Assembly (NCBI RefSeq): GCF_016909075.1
Contig: NZ_JAFBFC010000003.1
Span: 248,001 to 312,000 of the forward strand
DNA: 64,000 nt
Direction of reading: 5' to 3'
From: Priestia iocasae
Lineage (GTDB): Bacteria > Bacillota > Bacilli > Bacillales > Bacillaceae_H
Under the pieces are notes generated by a model. That model was given only the letters and a program-made list of their open reading frames with translations, made no database searches and was not told where the DNA came from. Shown one piece after another: positions 9,192 to 17,346 of the stretch (positions within the stretch are counted from its first letter, which is position 1; every line of letters starts with the position of its first letter). A program made the position numbers and the translations under genes.

Positions 9192-11108
9192 TTATTTTAC
9201 ACCTGCAATTAAAGATCGACGTACAAACGAAATGAATTGAGCATTGCTTGTGTGCTGAGATGGTCGATACTCTGTATTTGGTGTCGTTACTTTATTAGCT
9301 AGTAACGTTGAGATATATTCTTTTGACCATTGATCTTGCTTAATATCTTTAAAGGGAAGTTGCTCGCTCCCTGTTAATTCGAATGCATTCACTAAGATTT
9401 TTGCCATTTGTTCTCTCGTTAAATAACTAGTAGGGTTAAACTTTCCGTTTGAACCGCTAAAGATGCCTGCATCTACAACCGTTGCGACAATATCATATCC
9501 AAGCTGACCGGGCTTCATATCTCGTAAATTCGGATTAGGACGATTCACTGTTGAGAGATTTAATGCGTTTACAAGTACCGTTGCAGCTTCTAATCTCGTA
9601 GTCTTGTATTCCGGTCGAAATATTCCACTACTTCCCTTTACAACATTACTATAATACATCTGCATGACATCATGATGAGCCCAATGGGAACTCGGTACAT
9701 CGTTAAACGTTGGCTTTGTTATGTTAGCCGTTTGTGTGCTTTTTGGAATCGTTAACGTGTATTGATCGCCTGAAATTGTACGCTGCTTCTTCCCTTGCTT
9801 ACCAGATTGATACGTCACTCTAAACGTATACTGACCAGGTGCAAGGTTTTTTGGTAATGATAGTTGTAGCTGCTCTGGATAACTCGACTTGTTCGGCTCT
9901 ATTCCTACTACATACTTTTCATATGTCTTTATCACTTTTCCTGATGGATTGATGATTTCTGCTTTCATTGTTCCGCGGCTGACGATGTTTCCTTTATTTT
10001 TGGCTGTCATCGTTCCGTACACAATATAATCAGCACTTCTTGGATACGCGCGCACGTTCGTTAGAGCGATGGTTGTGTTTTGGTCAGTTGGTTGATATGT
10101 TGACTTTTTAGCGGCCGTCCAATCCACTGATTTTTGAATAAACGTTTGTAATTGTTCTCCACCAACCAAGCCCTCCCACGCCTTATTAGTCACTTCCTTA
10201 ATTCCTTTAGGGCTCGTCATTTCCCACTCAGTTGAACCTTGTGAAGCAACTTCTAAGTAGTCAATCAAACTAAAGCCAATCCATACCGCTTTTCCTTTTC
10301 CGTATTCAATGGCATATGCCGCACCAGTATTCACTGGTGTATGCTCACGAACAGATGAAAAGCCAATTTTATTATAATGAAGTAAAGGTGTCACTTTACT
10401 GTTTGGATACGGTTTAATGACCTCAATCCAATCACCGCTATAATGAAATTTTTCCATTCGATTATTTTCTATTTGCAGCGAAGTCTTCCCATGTGCTTTT
10501 AACGTTTCTTGAATGATGGGATGATTGCTTGCGTTCGTCATTTCATAATTTCCTATTACGACATCATTCACAAAGCCTGACTGAAGCACTTCACTGACAT
10601 TGTCCCACTCCCAAACCCATGTTTTTGTATCATAAATTAGAGCGGTAATATCCATCTCCGTTTCTTTGTGAGGGAACCTAGCACTTTCATTACGGGCAAA
10701 TGCAAATGCCATAATTGCTCCGCCACCATCTTTTATGTATTGCTTCACAGCGCCGCGTTGTTCATACGACATCATCACCGTGTTTGGAAACACAAGTGTA
10801 TCAAACTTCGCTAATGCTTTCGCATCTTTTAACTGCTGATCATTAACATATTCAACGTCATAGCCTAATTTCTCAAGCATCACCTTCATTTTAATGCGCT
10901 TGTTTTTTACAGAAGACGTTAATCCTTTTGGTACAACGGTTTGACCTTGATACGTTCCTCCTGGTCTTTCAATATACGGATATAATTCACTAAAATGGGA
11001 AGCCACAACTCCTACTTTCGTTGTCGGTTCAGCTTTTACTTCATGCTGCTTATGCGGTGTCACCACAAATGCACAAACGATCATAAATACAATAATAAGC
11101 TTTTTCAA
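9192..11108 (-). CDS. Secreted protein with amidotransferase-like domain and three SLH domains
   Basis: 638 residues. The signal peptide covers about 1-26. Residues 30-330 resemble the class I glutamine-amidotransferase-like (ThuA/DUF4350-type) fold: VGVVASHFSELYPYI, then FDTLVFPNTVMMS and IKDGGGAIMAF. No catalytic Cys-His pair is obvious, so the fold may be non-enzymatic. An immunoglobulin-like region follows (about 345-445). Three S-layer homology domains (about 465-638; FNDVPSSHWAH, LTREQMAKILVNA, QDQWSKEYI) should bind pyruvylated secondary wall polymer. The function of the N-terminal domain is unknown. It is a single-gene unit with its own terminator. Confidence 0.8.
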   Translation of the reverse strand: MKKLIIVFMIVCAFVVTPHKQHEVKAEPTTKVGVVASHFSELYPYIERPGGTYQGQTVVPKGLTSSVKNKRIKMKVMLEKLGYDVEYVNDQQLKDAKALAKFDTLVFPNTVMMSYEQRGAVKQYIKDGGGAIMAFAFARNESARFPHKETEMDITALIYDTKTWVWEWDNVSEVLQSGFVNDVVIGNYEMTNASNHPIIQETLKAHGKTSLQIENNRMEKFHYSGDWIEVIKPYPNSKVTPLLHYNKIGFSSVREHTPVNTGAAYAIEYGKGKAVWIGFSLIDYLEVASQGSTEWEMTSPKGIKEVTNKAWEGLVGGEQLQTFIQKSVDWTAAKKSTYQPTDQNTTIALTNVRAYPRSADYIVYGTMTAKNKGNIVSRGTMKAEIINPSGKVIKTYEKYVVGIEPNKSSYPEQLQLSLPKNLAPGQYTFRVTYQSGKQGKKQRTISGDQYTLTIPKSTQTANITKPTFNDVPSSHWAHHDVMQMYYSNVVKGSSGIFRPEYKTTRLEAATVLVNALNLSTVNRPNPNLRDMKPGQLGYDIVATVVDAGIFSGSNGKFNPTSYLTREQMAKILVNAFELTGSEQLPFKDIKQDQWSKEYISTLLANKVTTPNTEYRPSQHTSNAQFISFVRRSLIAGVK

Positions 11109-11200
11109 TTACTAACCCCTCTTTCACATTAGAAAATATTACCACATTATTATCGGATAAAAGAGAAGATTTGTTAAGACTTTTTTCCTATTCGCAACAA

Positions 11201-11240
11201 AAAAACCTTCGTCTATTTATATAAATAGACGAAGGTTTTT
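11201..11240. terminator. 40-base perfect palindrome terminator
   Basis: A 20-bp arm (AAAAACCTTCGTCTATTTAT) is immediately followed by its exact complement. It ends 5 bases from the stop of the dioxygenase gene and can serve as a U-tailed terminator on either strand. Confidence 0.9.
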
Positions 11241-11244
11241 AAGC

Positions 11245-12171
11245 TCAGCGAGGTACCTTTACCGGAATTAAAATGTCTTCAATTTGTTGGCGGTGTGGCT
11301 CATATTGCGGTGGAAGTTTTAAGTTATCACCTAACTGTTCGAACGGTTCATCGATTAAGAAGCCTGGTGGATCTGTTGCAATTTCAAACAAGATTTCACC
11401 ATGTTCTCTGAAATAAATCGCATTAAAGTAATTTCGGTCTTGAACGGGTGTCACACCGTAACCATTTTGCTCTACATGCGATTTCCAATCTAGCTGATTC
11501 TCATCATCTTCTGCTCGCCATGCAATATGATGCACAGTTCCAGCACCCATTAATCCACGTGTCGTAACCGATGTGTCGATGTCAACCATGTTTCCAAGGT
11601 CACTAGGTGTACGAAAGCGAATGATGCTGCCTTCTTCTCCAACTCGCTCCATGCCTAAAACATGTTCAAGTAAATGAGCTGTTTTTTCAGGCTGTGATGA
11701 ATAAAGCGTTGCACCACCAAATCCTTTTATCGCTTCATCTTTTGTAATGGTATCGTGTGTCCACTCATTTTTCTTCCCAAGCTCACGAGCTACAATTTCT
11801 ACTTTTAATCCATGTGGGTCTTCAAAAAGAAGAGACTCTTCACCAAAGCGCTCTTGCTTCTCAAACGGTACATGATGCTTTTCTAATCGTTCCATCCAAA
11901 ACGGTAGTGCTCCAACTGGTACAACAAACGATGTTACACCTACTTGACCTGTTCCAATGCGACCTTGACGCGCGTTCTCCCATGGAAAGAATGTCATAAT
12001 GGTACCCGGTGTTCCTGCTTCATCTCCGAAATATAAATGATAAGTTCCTGGATCATCAAAGTTAACCGTTTTTTTAATCATACGTAAACCTAATACACCT
12101 GCATAAAAATCAATGTTCTCTTGTGGATGTCCCACTACGGCTGAAATATGGTGAATACCTGCTGTTTTCAT
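11245..12171 (-). CDS. mhqO: Ring-cleaving (VOC-family) dioxygenase, MhqO/MhqA type
   Basis: 308 residues with two vicinal-oxygen-chelate (glyoxalase-like) modules, about 1-130 and 145-280. Likely metal ligands are H7/H8 (GIHHISAVVGHPQ), H214/H215 (TVHHIAWRAEDD) and E263 (EILFEIATDPPGF). B. subtilis MhqA/E/O proteins of this size and motif set protect against quinones and azo compounds and are controlled by MhqR. Two MhqR-like operators sit directly upstream, which supports the assignment. Single-gene unit between two terminators. Which of the three B. subtilis paralogues it matches best cannot be settled by eye. Confidence 0.85.
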   Translation of the reverse strand: MKTAGIHHISAVVGHPQENIDFYAGVLGLRMIKKTVNFDDPGTYHLYFGDEAGTPGTIMTFFPWENARQGRIGTGQVGVTSFVVPVGALPFWMERLEKHHVPFEKQERFGEESLLFEDPHGLKVEIVARELGKKNEWTHDTITKDEAIKGFGGATLYSSQPEKTAHLLEHVLGMERVGEEGSIIRFRTPSDLGNMVDIDTSVTTRGLMGAGTVHHIAWRAEDDENQLDWKSHVEQNGYGVTPVQDRNYFNAIYFREHGEILFEIATDPPGFLIDEPFEQLGDNLKLPPQYEPHRQQIEDILIPVKVPR

Positions 12172-12249
12172 CTTTTATTCCCCTTCCTTTTGCTTATCTA
12201 TTCATTGTTCCTGATTGTTTCAACTTTTACTTCATATCGTTAATTAAAA

Positions 12250-12300
12250 TAATTTCAATTCGAGATATTATTTTATTGTTATTATCTCGAATTCAAGATA
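12250..12300 (-). promoter_or_regulatory. Two MhqR-like operators upstream of mhqO
   Basis: TATCTCGAATTCAAGATA at 12283-12300 is a near-perfect inverted repeat matching the published MhqR box TATCTcgaAtTCgAGATA with one changed base. A second, weaker copy (TAATTTCAATTCGAGATA, 12250-12267) lies 15 bases nearer the gene. Both lie about 80-130 bases before the mhqO start. Recognition is from memory of the box. Confidence 0.65.
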
Positions 12301-12312
12301 ATTGTATAATAA

Positions 12313-12346
12313 AAAAACATATGTGTCAACGTACCCATATGTTTTT
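12313..12346 (-). terminator. Terminator of the 68-residue membrane-protein gene
   Basis: 11-bp stem AAAAACATATG/CATATGTTTTT with a 12-base loop, 5 bases after the stop of the minus-strand gene and followed by a T run on that strand. Confidence 0.8.
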
Positions 12347-12350
12347 CTCC

Positions 12351-12557
12351 TTACATCGTTTTTTGGATCATATATGACGTCATCTTCTTTGAAGCAAATA
12401 ATGCTCCAGCAACGCCAATTAAAAAGACCGTAATCATTAATCCAATTTCATAGAATGTCTCTAACGGAACAAAAAATGCAATGTATTTAAAGATTTCATC
12501 CCAGCAAACCGTCATTGAAATGGCAGATATGGTAAAGAAAACACGGCCTCTTTTCAT
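12351..12557 (-). CDS. Small two-helix membrane protein
   Basis: 68 residues with a good ribosome-binding site (TTAGGAGGGACGAGAG before the ATG). Two hydrophobic segments, about 6-28 and 38-56 (YEIGLMITVFLIGVAGALFA), separated by a short loop; basic tail. It lies between the terminator of sipS and its own terminator, so it is a separate unit or reads through. No family recognised and no function assigned. Confidence 0.6.
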   Translation of the reverse strand: MKRGRVFFTISAISMTVCWDEIFKYIAFFVPLETFYEIGLMITVFLIGVAGALFASKKMTSYMIQKTM

Positions 12558-12576
12558 CTCTCGTCCCTCCTAAAAA

Positions 12577-12604
12577 CAAAAAACCCCACAGAAAATCTGG
12601 GGTT
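12577..12604 (-). terminator. Terminator downstream of signal peptidase gene
   Basis: 7-bp stem AACCCCA/TGGGGTT with a 9-base loop, followed on the minus strand by TTTTGTTTTT. It lies 86 bases after the sipS stop and just ahead of the ribosome-binding site of the 68-residue gene. Confidence 0.75.
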
Positions 12605-12689
12605 ATTCAACAGTAGTACACCGAATAATGATAAAAGACTATAAAATTAATATACCAGAATTTTCTTACTATGTCCACAAAAAAGAAGA

Positions 12690-13247
12690 TTAATTTGTAC
12701 TTCTTGCTTCCTTCATTGGAAAGAAGACGAATTCACTTTTGCCAACAATATCTTTTTGCCAAATAAGACCTAATCCATTCCGGCTATCCATACTGCGCAA
12801 ACGATTGTCACCCATTACAAAAAATTGCTGCTCTGGTACTTCGATTGGACCAAAATCACCCGTTAGGCGCATGCCTTGAGTATTTGCTGTTTCTTTATAC
12901 GCAGAAAGGTACGGTTCTTGGACTAATTTATCATTCACATACAATTGATCATCTTTCATTTGAACAATATCTCCCGGTAAGCCAATCACTCGTTTCACAT
13001 AATGAGTTTGTTGTTTTTCATCTTTAATAATGACAATTTCTTGTCGCTCAATATCACTCATCATAAATGCTAGTTTATTGACAAATAGACGTTCATTATC
13101 ATAAAGCGTCGGTTCCATCGATGCACCATCAACCAAGTATGGTGCAAATAAAAATGTTTTAATCAATAAAAAAAGACCAACTGAAAGTAAAATGGATTTC
13201 ACCCATGAAAAGAAGGATTCTTTTTCTTGCTTCTTGTTGTCTATCAT
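12690..13247 (-). CDS. sipS: Type I signal peptidase (SipS family)
   Basis: 185 residues, the usual length for Bacillus P-type signal peptidases. One N-terminal membrane anchor (about 15-36). Catalytic serine S43 in GASMEPTL and general-base lysine K85 in YVKRVIGLPGD form the Ser-Lys dyad; the conserved GDNR box follows (FVMGDNRLRSMDSRNGLG). It removes signal peptides from Sec-exported proteins at the outer membrane face. Single gene with terminator downstream. Bacilli have several paralogues (sipS, T, U, V, W); which one this is cannot be decided. Confidence 0.95.
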   Translation of the reverse strand: MIDNKKQEKESFFSWVKSILLSVGLFLLIKTFLFAPYLVDGASMEPTLYDNERLFVNKLAFMMSDIERQEIVIIKDEKQQTHYVKRVIGLPGDIVQMKDDQLYVNDKLVQEPYLSAYKETANTQGMRLTGDFGPIEVPEQQFFVMGDNRLRSMDSRNGLGLIWQKDIVGKSEFVFFPMKEARSTN

Positions 13248-13437
13248 GTTTTCTCTCCTTTATCATGCTTATCATAAGCAGTACTCATGTCCTCATTTGT
13301 TCTCTTCATGTCTATTCGCCACTCTACTCATAAAGTCCTTTTTTCAGACAGATGATTTTCTTATTTAAAATGAAGTATAATCTTCTATTAATAAAGGAAA
13401 ATAAATGTAAATACCCGTTATGTAAGGAGTAATGCTG

Positions 13438-14097
13438 ATGTTACGAAAACAACTTGTTTTTTCTCTGCTTTTTCTTCTTTTTAGTAGTGGAATCGTCCAT
13501 GCTGACGAACCTTTTCATTATCAATATGAACCAGAAAAACTGTACAACATTCTCCAAATGAGTGAAGCTGAATTTGAAAAGCAATGGAAAAGCGGCAAAA
13601 CGATTAAAGAAATTGGTGAAGCAAATGGGATTGATGAGCAAACCATCATTATAGCTCTTTCAAAGGATCAATTTAAACAATTAAATGCTGCTTTAAAAAC
13701 AAATAAAATTACGTATGACTATTATTGTGATTATGCAATGTCCATGATGAAAGATGATATTTTATCGTTTGTTCATTCTAGTACAAAAAAGGATGAAGAG
13801 ACAACAACCAATAAGCCGCTTAAAACATTAACTGGTGAAACAAAAAGTTGGAAAGGCACGGTTGAGTTTGTAGAAGAGAACGGTGAAGTAAAAAGCTATA
13901 CGACGGTTCAACCGATTGGCGAAACGAGTAGCGATCATATTATTTCCGTTGATACATTGCTTGGAAACAACTTGAAGACATACGATGTAAAAGATATAAA
14001 AGCCGTTGAAAAAGACATTACATTTGCCACCATCGAAGTAAAATGGAAAGAAAACAACGAAAATAAAAAAGAAACGATTGTTGTGAAAGGAAACTAA
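13438..14097 (+). CDS. Secreted protein of unknown function
   Basis: 219 residues from the ATG at 13438; an ATG two codons earlier is only 2 bases from the AAGGAG site, while 13438 is 8 bases away. Signal peptide about 1-22, cleavage near VHADEP. Residues 35-75 (MSEAEFEKQWKSGKTIKEIG, then EANGIDEQTIIIALSKDQF) look like a small helical module found in secreted Bacillus proteins. The C-terminal 100 residues are beta-rich and lysine/glutamate-rich. A -10-like TATAAT lies at 13376-13381. No enzyme motif is seen and no function is assigned. Confidence 0.7.
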   Translation: MLRKQLVFSLLFLLFSSGIVHADEPFHYQYEPEKLYNILQMSEAEFEKQWKSGKTIKEIGEANGIDEQTIIIALSKDQFKQLNAALKTNKITYDYYCDYAMSMMKDDILSFVHSSTKKDEETTTNKPLKTLTGETKSWKGTVEFVEENGEVKSYTTVQPIGETSSDHIISVDTLLGNNLKTYDVKDIKAVEKDITFATIEVKWKENNENKKETIVVKGN

Positions 14098-14120
14098 CGA
14101 TACACAGTTAGCCGTTACAA

Positions 14121-14168
14121 TCCCTTGCTTACAAAATCCAGCAAATTGTTGGATAGAGAAGCAAGGGA
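14121..14168 (+). repeat. Long hairpin after the secreted-protein gene
   Basis: 10-bp perfect arms TCCCTTGCTT/AAGCAAGGGA enclosing a weaker inner stem (TCCA/TGGA). No T run follows, so this is not a standard terminator; it may protect the mRNA 3' end. The remaining 150 bases to the next gene hold nothing else recognisable. Confidence 0.45.
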
Positions 14169-14319
14169 TAGTTCGTTAAACCGGCCCTTTTAATCGCTAT
14201 TAATTTCTATGGTTCGTCTCGTCCCCTTCTTCTCAGTATGTTTTCCACGTGCACATGTTTTCTTTTTTGTTTGAAGGGTAATAATTGACGTATGCATTTC
14301 ACTAGATTGGAGGGATCTT

Positions 14320-15420
14320 ATGACAAAATCTAAGGTTCAATTTTGGACAATTCAACTCGTGTTAATAGCCCTTTTTATTTATTTATGTACAAAAATTTCG
14401 TTCGTCTTTGAACCAATTGTCATTTTCTTCACAACGCTCTTTTTTCCAATTCTCGTTTCAGGATTTTTGTATTTCTTGTTTAGTCCAATTGTGTTTTTTT
14501 TAGAGCGAAAGCGCGTACCAAAAACCTTAGCGATTCTGATTTTGTACGCTATATTCGTTGGCATCATCACAACCTCAGTCGTCACACTTGGACCTGCTCT
14601 TTCAAAAGAAACAAATGAGTTTATTGATAAAATGCCTACATACGCAGAAGAAAGCCGCGAAGTGTTAGACAATGTTTCAGACACGAAAGGATTCAGATGG
14701 ATTGTCGAACAAGAATACGTTTCACTGGATAAAATCGAAGAATCATTTCTTAATTTTTCAACCAATTTCACGCAACGATTAACAAACAGCGTGACGACTA
14801 TTTTTAGTGTCTTAACAAATATTACACTGACCGTTGTGACCGTCCCTTTTATTTTGTTTTACATGTTAAAGGATGGCCACCGTCTACCGGAGCTTGTCGT
14901 AAAAGTGGTACCTGCTGCTTACAGAGAAGAAGGGTTACGAATCATTGATGAAACAACAGAAACACTAGCCACCTATATTCAAGGTCAAATGCTTGTTGCT
15001 TTGTTTGTCGGTGTATGTGCATCGATTGGCTACTTAATCATTGGCTTACCGTTTGCTCTTGCACTTGGGTTAATCGGAGCCGTCACAAACATCATTCCAT
15101 ACTTAGGACCATTTTTCGGAGCGGCACCAGCCGTTGTCATCGGACTGCTCGATTCACCAACAAAGGCCATGCTCGTCATTGTTGTCATGCTTGCTGTGCA
15201 ACAACTAGAAGGAAACGTCATTTCTCCCCTTATTATGGGGCGAAAGCTAAACATCCACCCGTTGACTATCATCCTCTTGTTACTTGTTGCCGGAAATTTA
15301 GCTGGTATCTTAGGAATGATTCTAGCCATACCTGTGTATGCCATGACCAAAACGATTGTGTTAAACATTGTTCGACTCGTTAAATTACGAGCTCGTCACA
15401 AGTATGATCCTGCGCAATAG
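14320..15420 (+). CDS. AI-2E family membrane protein (YdbI/YhhQ-like permease)
   Basis: 366 residues with 7-8 membrane segments: a pair at about 10-55, one at 65-90, one at 165-185 and a cluster at 215-345. The soluble stretch at about 95-160 is typical of the AI-2E transporter (UPF0118) family. Conserved GLPFALALGLIGAVTNIIPY and LGPFFGAAPA segments lie near 245-270. Members have been linked to autoinducer-2 export or Na+/H+ exchange; the substrate cannot be told from sequence. Monocistronic, with a GGAGG site upstream and a strong terminator downstream. Confidence 0.88.
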   Translation: MTKSKVQFWTIQLVLIALFIYLCTKISFVFEPIVIFFTTLFFPILVSGFLYFLFSPIVFFLERKRVPKTLAILILYAIFVGIITTSVVTLGPALSKETNEFIDKMPTYAEESREVLDNVSDTKGFRWIVEQEYVSLDKIEESFLNFSTNFTQRLTNSVTTIFSVLTNITLTVVTVPFILFYMLKDGHRLPELVVKVVPAAYREEGLRIIDETTETLATYIQGQMLVALFVGVCASIGYLIIGLPFALALGLIGAVTNIIPYLGPFFGAAPAVVIGLLDSPTKAMLVIVVMLAVQQLEGNVISPLIMGRKLNIHPLTIILLLLVAGNLAGILGMILAIPVYAMTKTIVLNIVRLVKLRARHKYDPAQ

Positions 15421-15428
15421 TATCATGA

Positions 15429-15475
15429 ACGGTACCCCATTGGTTGACATCTTTACCAATGGGGTACCGTTTTTA
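15429..15475 (+). terminator. Strong terminator between the AI-2E gene and hrtA
   Basis: 16-bp perfect stem ACGGTACCCCATTGGT/ACCAATGGGGTACCGT with a 10-base loop, then TTTTTA. It can also act weakly for the convergent hrtA gene. Confidence 0.93.
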
Positions 15476-15481
15476 TAAACG

Positions 15482-16186
15482 TCACTTATTTTCATGTACA
15501 GATGTTTCCCTATGCTGAAGACTCAAGTGTCCGTCCATCATATCGTACACACGGTCACAAAGTGGCAAGACGGTTTCATCATGCGTGACCATAATAGCGG
15601 CTTTCTTTCTCTCTTTCACTTCTTTTGCAAGTAATTGAACAATCTCCCAGCTTCGTTCTGAGTCCAGACTCGCAGTAGGTTCATCTGCTAAAATAAGCGA
15701 TGGATCATTCACAAACGCACGTGCAATTGCTACTCTCTGCTTCTCTCCACCTGACAATTGGTGAGCGTAATGAGTTTTGCGGTGACTCAATCCAACTGCT
15801 TCTACTAAGTCATCTATACGAGCACGATCTACTTTTTTATTCGCCATTTGCAGCATCAGTGCTAGCTGTTCATGTACGTTTAAATACGGAACTAAATGAG
15901 ATGCTTGAAACACATAACCCATTTCATGCAAGCGAATATCTGCTGCTTCTTGTTCTTTTAATGAAGAAACATTTCGACCATTTATGAACATGTCTCCTCG
16001 ATCAAATCCTTGAAGTAATCCGGCAATTGATAGAAATGTACTCTTCCCCGAACCAGATGGACCTAAAATGGCCACTAACTCACCTTTCATCGCTTGAAAC
16101 GATATGCTGTTTAACACAGCGATTTCTTTGTCTCCATCTGTAAACGTTTTGGTTACATTGTGTAGCTGTAATGGTGCATGATTCAT
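15482..16186 (-). CDS. hrtA: Haem-efflux ABC transporter ATPase HrtA
   Basis: 234 residues, a single ABC domain of the MacB/LolD class. Walker [10 protein letters not shown] (about 41-49), signature LSGGEKQR, Walker [15 protein letters not shown], switch His in VTHDET. The segment [18 protein letters not shown] is characteristic of HrtA. It powers HrtB to expel excess haem from the membrane. Its start overlaps the hrtB stop by 4 bases (ATGA). Context with hssS and hssR directly upstream strongly supports haem rather than bacitracin or lipoprotein as substrate. Confidence 0.9.
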   Translation of the reverse strand: MNHAPLQLHNVTKTFTDGDKEIAVLNSISFQAMKGELVAILGPSGSGKSTFLSIAGLLQGFDRGDMFINGRNVSSLKEQEAADIRLHEMGYVFQASHLVPYLNVHEQLALMLQMANKKVDRARIDDLVEAVGLSHRKTHYAHQLSGGEKQRVAIARAFVNDPSLILADEPTASLDSERSWEIVQLLAKEVKERKKAAIMVTHDETVLPLCDRVYDMMDGHLSLQHRETSVHENK

Positions 16187-17271
16187 GATTCCGCCCTCCC
16201 CATTGCTGTTAATGGATCTGCCTGTACAATGTTATAGCTAGAAAGCAGCGAGCCAAATAGTGAGACTAGAAACAGCACGCCCGATAGCTTTATCATCATA
16301 CTTGTATTTAACATAAACGGAATACCCGTTGGTAACACTTCTTGGATAAACTGCGTGCAGATAAGCGCTAACCCAATACTCGCTACCGATACTAACACCA
16401 CTTGAACCATTGTAAGTGAAATCAAATAGCTATTTTTTGCTCCAAGTGCTTTTAAAATGCCAAACTGATTCATCTTTTGGATTGTCATAATGTAGAAGAA
16501 AGCACCTAGCACAAACACGGCGATGACAATTAAAAACGAAAGCATCATATAAAGAGAGGTTTGTTCTGCTGAATAACCTGGAATGTTTTGAATGACCTGA
16601 TCCTGCTCAATCCAATCTCCATCGCCAAGCTGTGAATCAATTCCTTCTTTTACGAGCGGCTCATTATCATGAGTGACGAATGCATTATAAAAAACGTGTC
16701 CTTTTGCAGCCATTATGTCTTCCCATCCGTTTACGTTTATAAAGGCGACAGGTGTGTGACTATAGGTTTGCCCTTTCGTAAAACCAACGACTTTTAATGT
16801 CATATTAGCTTGTTCTTCATAAAACGTGTCTCCAATGTTAACGCCTTCTTCTTTTAACTTCTCCTCAACAACCACCGCATGAGAATGGTGCTTAGACAAT
16901 GGTTTGCCTTCTGTTACCTCTGGATGTAGAAAGCTATCAAACTCAATACCCATCAGCGTCATATCTATCTTAGATTGATTAAATTCAAGTGAAACCATTT
17001 GAACACCTAATGGATCAATCGTTGACAGCTTCGTTATCTGTTCTTTTTGTTCTTTTGTAAACGCTGATCGATCTAGTCGCGCACTCGCATCTTCATTCAT
17101 GTAAAAAGCTTGAGCGGACATGGTTTGAATGGAAGAAGCATTATCAGCAGATAAACCATTCGCTAGTCCGTTAATCATAAAAACGAGTAATGCAATGAAA
17201 AAGAGAATAAAACCAATAAGTAAATATTTAAGTTTAAAAAAGCGCATTTCCTTAAATGCAAGAGCCACCAT
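16183..17271 (-). CDS. hrtB: Haem-efflux ABC transporter permease HrtB
   Basis: 362 residues from the ATG at 17271, chosen because AGGAAGGTGA lies 8 bases upstream; the longer frame adds 15 residues without support. FtsX/MacB topology: one N-terminal helix (about 18-38), a 200-residue outer domain, then three C-terminal helices (about 240-350). The start MVALAFKEMRFFKLKYLLIG closely resembles HrtB of staphylococci and bacilli. It works with HrtA. An HssR-type operator sits in the 75-base gap after hssS, giving this gene pair its own haem-inducible promoter. Confidence 0.9.
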   Translation of the reverse strand: MVALAFKEMRFFKLKYLLIGFILFFIALLVFMINGLANGLSADNASSIQTMSAQAFYMNEDASARLDRSAFTKEQKEQITKLSTIDPLGVQMVSLEFNQSKIDMTLMGIEFDSFLHPEVTEGKPLSKHHSHAVVVEEKLKEEGVNIGDTFYEEQANMTLKVVGFTKGQTYSHTPVAFINVNGWEDIMAAKGHVFYNAFVTHDNEPLVKEGIDSQLGDGDWIEQDQVIQNIPGYSAEQTSLYMMLSFLIVIAVFVLGAFFYIMTIQKMNQFGILKALGAKNSYLISLTMVQVVLVSVASIGLALICTQFIQEVLPTGIPFMLNTSMMIKLSGVLFLVSLFGSLLSSYNIVQADPLTAMGRAES

Positions 17272-17320
17272 CAAACATTCACCTTCCTGTTGTTCATTTC
17301 GTTCGTAAATGTACAAAACG

Positions 17321-17340
17321 AATATGAACGGAAAATGAAT
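17321..17340 (-). promoter_or_regulatory. HssR-type direct-repeat operator before hrtBA
   Basis: On the minus strand ATTCATTTT-CC-GTTCATATT: two 9-base repeats, 2 bases apart, the geometry and sequence of the known HssR site (GTTCATATT-N2-GTTCATATT); the first copy differs at two positions. A -10-like TACATT follows about 10 bases downstream. Confidence 0.75.
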
Positions 17341-17346
17341 AACAGG

